From Bacillota bacterium (lineage in GTDB: Bacteria > Bacillota > Clostridia > Clostridiales > Caloramatoraceae), in NCBI GenBank assembly GCA_023389275.1, contig JAEWEN010000059.1:1-9423 (forward strand): 9,423 nt of DNA, written 5' to 3'. Positions within the stretch are counted from its first letter, which is position 1, and every line of letters begins with the position of its first letter. The translations under genes and the position numbers were made by a program. The notes under the pieces were generated by a model. It ran no database searches, was not told where the DNA came from, and worked only from the letters and a program-made list of their open reading frames with translations. Shown in pieces: positions 6,416-9,423 of this stretch.

Positions 6416-7169
6416 ATAATTTATATTGCTCTATTTTTCTGTTTCTATATCTAAAAGCGTTAACTGGACATGAATTAACACATTTTAAACAATATATACA
6501 GTCTTCTCTAAATACAAACTCATCTCCTACTGTAATATTTTTTGTAGGACAGTTTTTAGAGCATTTATTACATTTTACACAAACTTTCATATCTACTGTT
6601 AAATTTTTTTTAGCCCATTTATTAGAGTATTCTGCAAACATGCTATGTACAGGCCTTACTATAGTTCTTCTAATAAATGCAGAACTATCTATTAAAGTAT
6701 TTCCACACATAAAGTCTTCAACAAGTTTTTCAACTTTTATTTCAGCATTATGCTTTCTCTCTTCAATATCTTCCTCTGTAGGCATTTGAAATATATTGCT
6801 TATGTAATAGTTATTTGGCATTTTAATTTCTGTAGCTATGTCTACCTTGTATTCTTTTTCCTCCATTATCTCTACCATTTCACTTAGCGAAGAACTACTA
6901 TTTCCTGCTAATGTAGTAAAAATTACAGCTCTTCTTCCATGTCCTACCGGAACCTTGTCCTTAATCCAATTAATAAAATACCTAGGATAAAACTCTGCAT
7001 ATACAGGTGCTCCTAAAATTAAAAAGTCATATTCGTCTGAAATAAACCTTTTTTTAGTAACATCTATTGCTTTGGTTTCAATATTATGATGTTTAAAATA
7101 ATACTTAAATAATTTAGCTACATATTCTGTATTCCCAGTTCCTGAAAAATATAGTATGTGACCTAACAT
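6414..7169 (-). CDS. EFR1-type flavodoxin/ferredoxin fusion protein
   Basis: This is a predicted cytoplasmic electron-transfer protein of 251 residues. The N-terminal flavodoxin-like domain (about 1-155) opens with the FMN phosphate loop YFSGTGNTEYVA (7-18) and contains LGAPVYAEFYPR and TTLAGNSSSS. The C-terminal part (about 190-240) carries two [4Fe-4S] motifs, CVKCNKCSKNCP (C197, C200, C203, C207) and CIYCLKCVNSCP (C224, C227, C230, C234), as in bacterial 2[4Fe-4S] ferredoxins. This matches the clostridial EFR1 family, whose partner enzymes are generally unknown. Its ATG at 7169 follows AAGGAAG at good spacing. It lies 31 bases downstream of the cysteine-rich small gene, with no terminator between them, so the two are probably co-transcribed and may act together in redox chemistry; that link is inference. 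Confidence 0.92.
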   Translation of the reverse strand: MLGHILYFSGTGNTEYVAKLFKYYFKHHNIETKAIDVTKKRFISDEYDFLILGAPVYAEFYPRYFINWIKDKVPVGHGRRAVIFTTLAGNSSSSLSEMVEIMEEKEYKVDIATEIKMPNNYYISNIFQMPTEEDIEERKHNAEIKVEKLVEDFMCGNTLIDSSAFIRRTIVRPVHSMFAEYSNKWAKKNLTVDMKVCVKCNKCSKNCPTKNITVGDEFVFREDCIYCLKCVNSCPVNAFRYRNRKIEQYKL

Positions 7170-7200
7170 AATAATCTTCCTTTACTGTTTTTACTTTATA

Positions 7201-7383
7201 TTATATATGTTCTTGCCATAGATTGTCCATTGCTGATTCAGTTTCGCGACACCACTTCATTTTAATACATATACCTAAGTTTCTAGGACAGAATCTACAC
7301 ATACAATCTCTAATGTCTCCTTCACATCTTTTCTCTTCATAATCTAGGCACTTTTTACAATTACTATTTATTATTTTCCTCAC
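7201..7383 (-). CDS. Small cysteine-rich protein, unknown function
   Basis: I do not recognise a named family. The 60-residue product has eight cysteines (C9, C12, C20, C27, C29, C32, C39, C45), spaced C-x2-C-x7-C-x6-C-x-C-x2-C-x6-C-x5-C, with basic and acidic residues between them. It has no signal peptide and no hydrophobic segment, so a cytoplasmic metal-binding protein (zinc or an iron-sulfur cluster) is plausible, but this is inference. The start is GTG at 7383; AAGGAG (7392-7397) lies eight bases upstream and supports it strongly. It follows the thiI terminator and precedes the flavodoxin/ferredoxin gene. It is a real gene and not a chance frame: it has a well-placed ribosome site, a non-random cysteine pattern and a tight fit to its neighbour. 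Confidence 0.8.
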   Translation of the reverse strand: MRKIINSNCKKCLDYEEKRCEGDIRDCMCRFCPRNLGICIKMKWCRETESAMDNLWQEHI

Positions 7384-7400
7384 TTTATTTTCTCCTTTTT

Positions 7401-7432
7401 AAAAATGGCATGAAAACAAAAGTTTTCATGCC
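7401..7432 (-). terminator. Intrinsic terminator after thiI, abutting the next ribosome site
   Basis: GGCATGAAAAC (7407-7417) and GTTTTCATGCC (7422-7432) form a perfect 11-bp stem with a four-base loop. On the minus strand the hairpin is followed by ATTTTT (7406-7401), then AAAAAGGAG, the ribosome site of the cysteine-rich gene. It ends the desulfurase-thiI transcript, at least partly. No separate promoter is visible for the two downstream genes, so read-through probably supplies them. Confidence 0.85.
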
Positions 7433-7438
7433 TAGATA

Positions 7439-8584
7439 CTAAAGATTTATTATTTCTGAGTTTTCCATTGCCTCTATTAGCATTTCTTCAATGCCATCTA
7501 TATTTTTCTCTGACTCTTTAATGTCATCAAGTCTAGGCTTAGTTTTTGGGTGTTTTGGAACAAATATAGTACAGCAATCTTCATATGGAAGTATAGATGT
7601 TTCATATGTTCCTATTTCACGACTAATATCTACTATATCAGTTTTGTCCATACCAACTAAAGGTCTAAACACAGGCATTTCTACTGCATTATTAGTAACA
7701 TACATACTCTCTAAAGTTTGAGACGCAACTTGTCCAAGACTTTCTCCAGTAACTAGAGCCATAGCCCCTTCCTTTTTAGCTATCATTTCTGCTATCATCA
7801 TCATATATCTTCTCATAATAATAGTTAACTCATCATGTCTACATTTTTCTATAATATCCATTTGTATTTTAGTAAATGGTACTACATATAGTTTCATTCC
7901 TGATGTATATTCTGAAAGTATTTTTGCAAGATCTACTACTTTTTCCTTAGCTCTTTCACTTGTATAAGGATGACTATGGAAATAAACTGATATTATTTCA
8001 AGTCCTCTTTTACCCATCATATATCCAGCAACAGGACTGTCTATTCCACCAGATAGTAAAAGTGCACCTTTTCCTGCTGATGAGTATGGCATTCCTCCAG
8101 TTCCTTTTACTTCTTTAGAAAATACATACGCCTTGTCTCTTACTTCAACATGAACTACTACTTCTGGTTTATGAACATCTACTGATATATTTTCTGTATT
8201 TTGAAGTATGATGCCTCCAATTTTTCTTGATATGTCCATAGAATTTAGAGAAAAGTTTTTATCTCCTCTTTTACTTTCTACTTTAAATGTTTTAACACCT
8301 TCCATAGACTTTATTTGATTTATTGCAACTTCTCCAATAAGGTCTATTTCTTTTTCAACTACATATGCAACAGAAACAGATAAAACCCCAAAAGTTTTTC
8401 TTATAGATTCTATATCTTCATCTTTATATCCCTCTATAAATATTCTTCCTGAATCTTTTTTTATATTTACTTCATTTCCTATTTTTTTTCTTATATTTTT
8501 TATAAGTAAATCTTCAAATTTCTTTCTATTTAATCCTTTTAAAGTTATTTCACTTGCAAACTTAACAAGTAGTACTTTATTCAT
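7439..8584 (-). CDS. thiI: tRNA 4-thiouridine synthase ThiI
   Basis: ThiI adenylates U8 of tRNA and transfers sulfur from a cysteine desulfurase to make 4-thiouridine, a near-UV sensor; in some bacteria it also takes part in thiazole synthesis. Of 381 residues, an N-terminal ferredoxin-like and THUMP RNA-binding region covers about 1-165. The PP-loop ATPase domain begins with LLLSGGIDSPVAGYMM (175-190, SGGIDSP motif). TGESLGQVASQTLESM (279-294) and FRPLVGMDK (306-314) are typical of ThiI. PYEDCCTIFVPKHP holds C337 and C338, one of which should match the catalytic Cys of the PP-loop domain. The rhodanese domain of E. coli ThiI is absent, as in Gram-positive enzymes, so thiazole synthesis is less likely. 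Its ATG overlaps the desulfurase stop by one base (TAATG), with AAGGAGG upstream, so translation is coupled. Confidence 0.97.
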   Translation of the reverse strand: MNKVLLVKFASEITLKGLNRKKFEDLLIKNIRKKIGNEVNIKKDSGRIFIEGYKDEDIESIRKTFGVLSVSVAYVVEKEIDLIGEVAINQIKSMEGVKTFKVESKRGDKNFSLNSMDISRKIGGIILQNTENISVDVHKPEVVVHVEVRDKAYVFSKEVKGTGGMPYSSAGKGALLLSGGIDSPVAGYMMGKRGLEIISVYFHSHPYTSERAKEKVVDLAKILSEYTSGMKLYVVPFTKIQMDIIEKCRHDELTIIMRRYMMMIAEMIAKKEGAMALVTGESLGQVASQTLESMYVTNNAVEMPVFRPLVGMDKTDIVDISREIGTYETSILPYEDCCTIFVPKHPKTKPRLDDIKESEKNIDGIEEMLIEAMENSEIINL

Positions 8585-9423
8585 TACTTTATCCTCCTTA
8601 AAATTGGCAGTATACTCTTAATAGATTTTACTACATAATCTACTTCTTCAACAGTATTATTAGAAGAAAAACTAAATCTTATTGTTCCATTTATATAATA
8701 ATCGCTTAACCCAAGACTTGGTATAATATAATTTTTCTCTGAAGCTTTTTTAGCTGAACAAGCTGAACCTGTTGATACATATATTTTATAATCCTCAAGA
8801 GCATGTAGAAGAACTTCTCCCCTAACTCCTCCAAAAGATACATTTAAAATATTGTTTACATGATTTTCATCTTGTGGACTATTAATAATTATATCATTTA
8901 TATCTTCTATACCTTTTATAAATCTTTCTTTTATTTCTTTTACTTTTTCACTTGATTCATTAAATTTATTTAAAGCAATCTCTGCTGCAACTCCAAACCC
9001 TGATATAGATGGAACGTTTTCAGTTCCACTTCTTATATCCATTTCCTGTCCACCACCTGATATTAAAGGTTTTAAAACTATTCCTTTTTTAATGTAAATA
9101 GCTCCTACTCCTTTAGGACCGTGTATTTTATGGGCACTTAAAGATAAAAGATCTATTCCCATATCTTTTACGTTTATATTAACTTTTCCAAGGGATTGTA
9201 CTGCATCTACATGTACTTTTGCCTTTTTACTTTTTTCTTTTACTATATTAGATATTTCTTTTATAGGTTGTATAACTCCTATTTCGTTGTTTACATGCAT
9301 AATAGATACAAGTTTTGTATTGCCTTTAATAGATTCTTTTAAAGCATCTAAATCTACTATTCCTGATTTTAAAATAGGAAGTACTGTAACTTCTATTCCC
9401 TCATTTTCCATTTCCTTTACGGT
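8584..9423 (-). CDS. NifS/IscS-type cysteine desulfurase, 5' end outside window
   Basis: This PLP enzyme converts cysteine to alanine and passes persulfide sulfur to an acceptor, here most likely ThiI. The frame stays open to the window edge (codons T-V-K-E precede the Met at 9411, which is internal and not the start). About 280 residues are visible and roughly the first 100 are missing, judged against a family length near 380 (from memory). Visible motifs are HVDAVQSLG (PLP aspartate), SAHKIHGPKG (Schiff-base lysine), RSGTENV and STGSACSAKK (catalytic Cys). The GSACS loop and TIRFSFSSNNT end match the NifS/IscS group and not SufS. With no iscU or iscR in view and thiI overlapping by one base, this is probably the dedicated tRNA-thiolation desulfurase, like NifZ of Bacillus subtilis. 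Confidence 0.93.
   Translation of the reverse strand, partial: TVKEMENEGIEVTVLPILKSGIVDLDALKESIKGNTKLVSIMHVNNEIGVIQPIKEISNIVKEKSKKAKVHVDAVQSLGKVNINVKDMGIDLLSLSAHKIHGPKGVGAIYIKKGIVLKPLISGGGQEMDIRSGTENVPSISGFGVAAEIALNKFNESSEKVKEIKERFIKGIEDINDIIINSPQDENHVNNILNVSFGGVRGEVLLHALEDYKIYVSTGSACSAKKASEKNYIIPSLGLSDYYINGTIRFSFSSNNTVEEVDYVVKSIKSILPILRRIK

Noticed and set aside
1..9423. CRISPR arrays, tRNA or rRNA genes, phage genes
   Set aside because: No regularly spaced repeats, no cloverleaf-like sequence and no rRNA motifs were seen on either strand; apart from the IS607 remnant there are no mobile-element genes.

Overview
The window looks like a chromosomal segment of a low-GC Gram-positive anaerobe, most likely Clostridium in the broad sense. 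This is inferred from the strongly AT-rich sequence with AT-ending codons, the AGGAGG-type ribosome binding sites, the dense U-tailed terminators, and typical clostridial genes such as a flavodoxin/ferredoxin fusion, ThiI without a rhodanese domain, and a MocR regulator beside ddl. The species cannot be named from the sequence alone.

Layout. (1) About 1-1571, minus strand: a decayed IS607-type element. Its RNA-guided nuclease gene tnpB is intact (RuvC D/E/D residues and zinc finger present). The serine-recombinase gene tnpA survives only as fragments in three frames with large internal losses. Just after tnpB, at the left edge of the window, lie two hairpins that look like the 3' scaffold of the omega RNA; the guide and the element end would lie outside the window. 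(2) About 1572-1728: AT-rich, with no gene. (3) 1752-4101, minus strand: a two-gene operon, a MocR-type regulator (GntR winged helix plus aminotransferase fold) followed one base later by D-alanine--D-alanine ligase. (4) 4345-5067, plus strand: a SerB-like HAD phosphatase, divergent from the regulator, with a good promoter and a terminator. (5) 5229-6383, plus strand: a class V aminotransferase / cysteine-desulfurase-like enzyme, convergent with the next block across a 15-bp bidirectional terminator. (6) 6414-9423, minus strand: reading in the direction of transcription, a NifS/IscS-type cysteine desulfurase (5' end outside the window), thiI overlapping it by one base, an intrinsic terminator, a 60-residue cysteine-rich protein with a GTG start, and a flavodoxin + 2[4Fe-4S] protein.

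How the genes work together. The desulfurase and ThiI form the usual sulfur-transfer pair for 4-thiouridine in tRNA: the desulfurase takes sulfur from cysteine, and ThiI adenylates and thiolates U8. The regulator and ligase form a wall-precursor module in which PLP and probably D-alanine are the signals. A pair of direct repeats exactly 30 bp apart upstream of the regulator is a candidate operator.

I see no wholly novel multi-gene system. The items most worth a second look are the intact TnpB and omega RNA stranded beside a dead recombinase, the candidate operator of the regulator, and the small cysteine-rich protein between thiI and the iron-sulfur flavoprotein.
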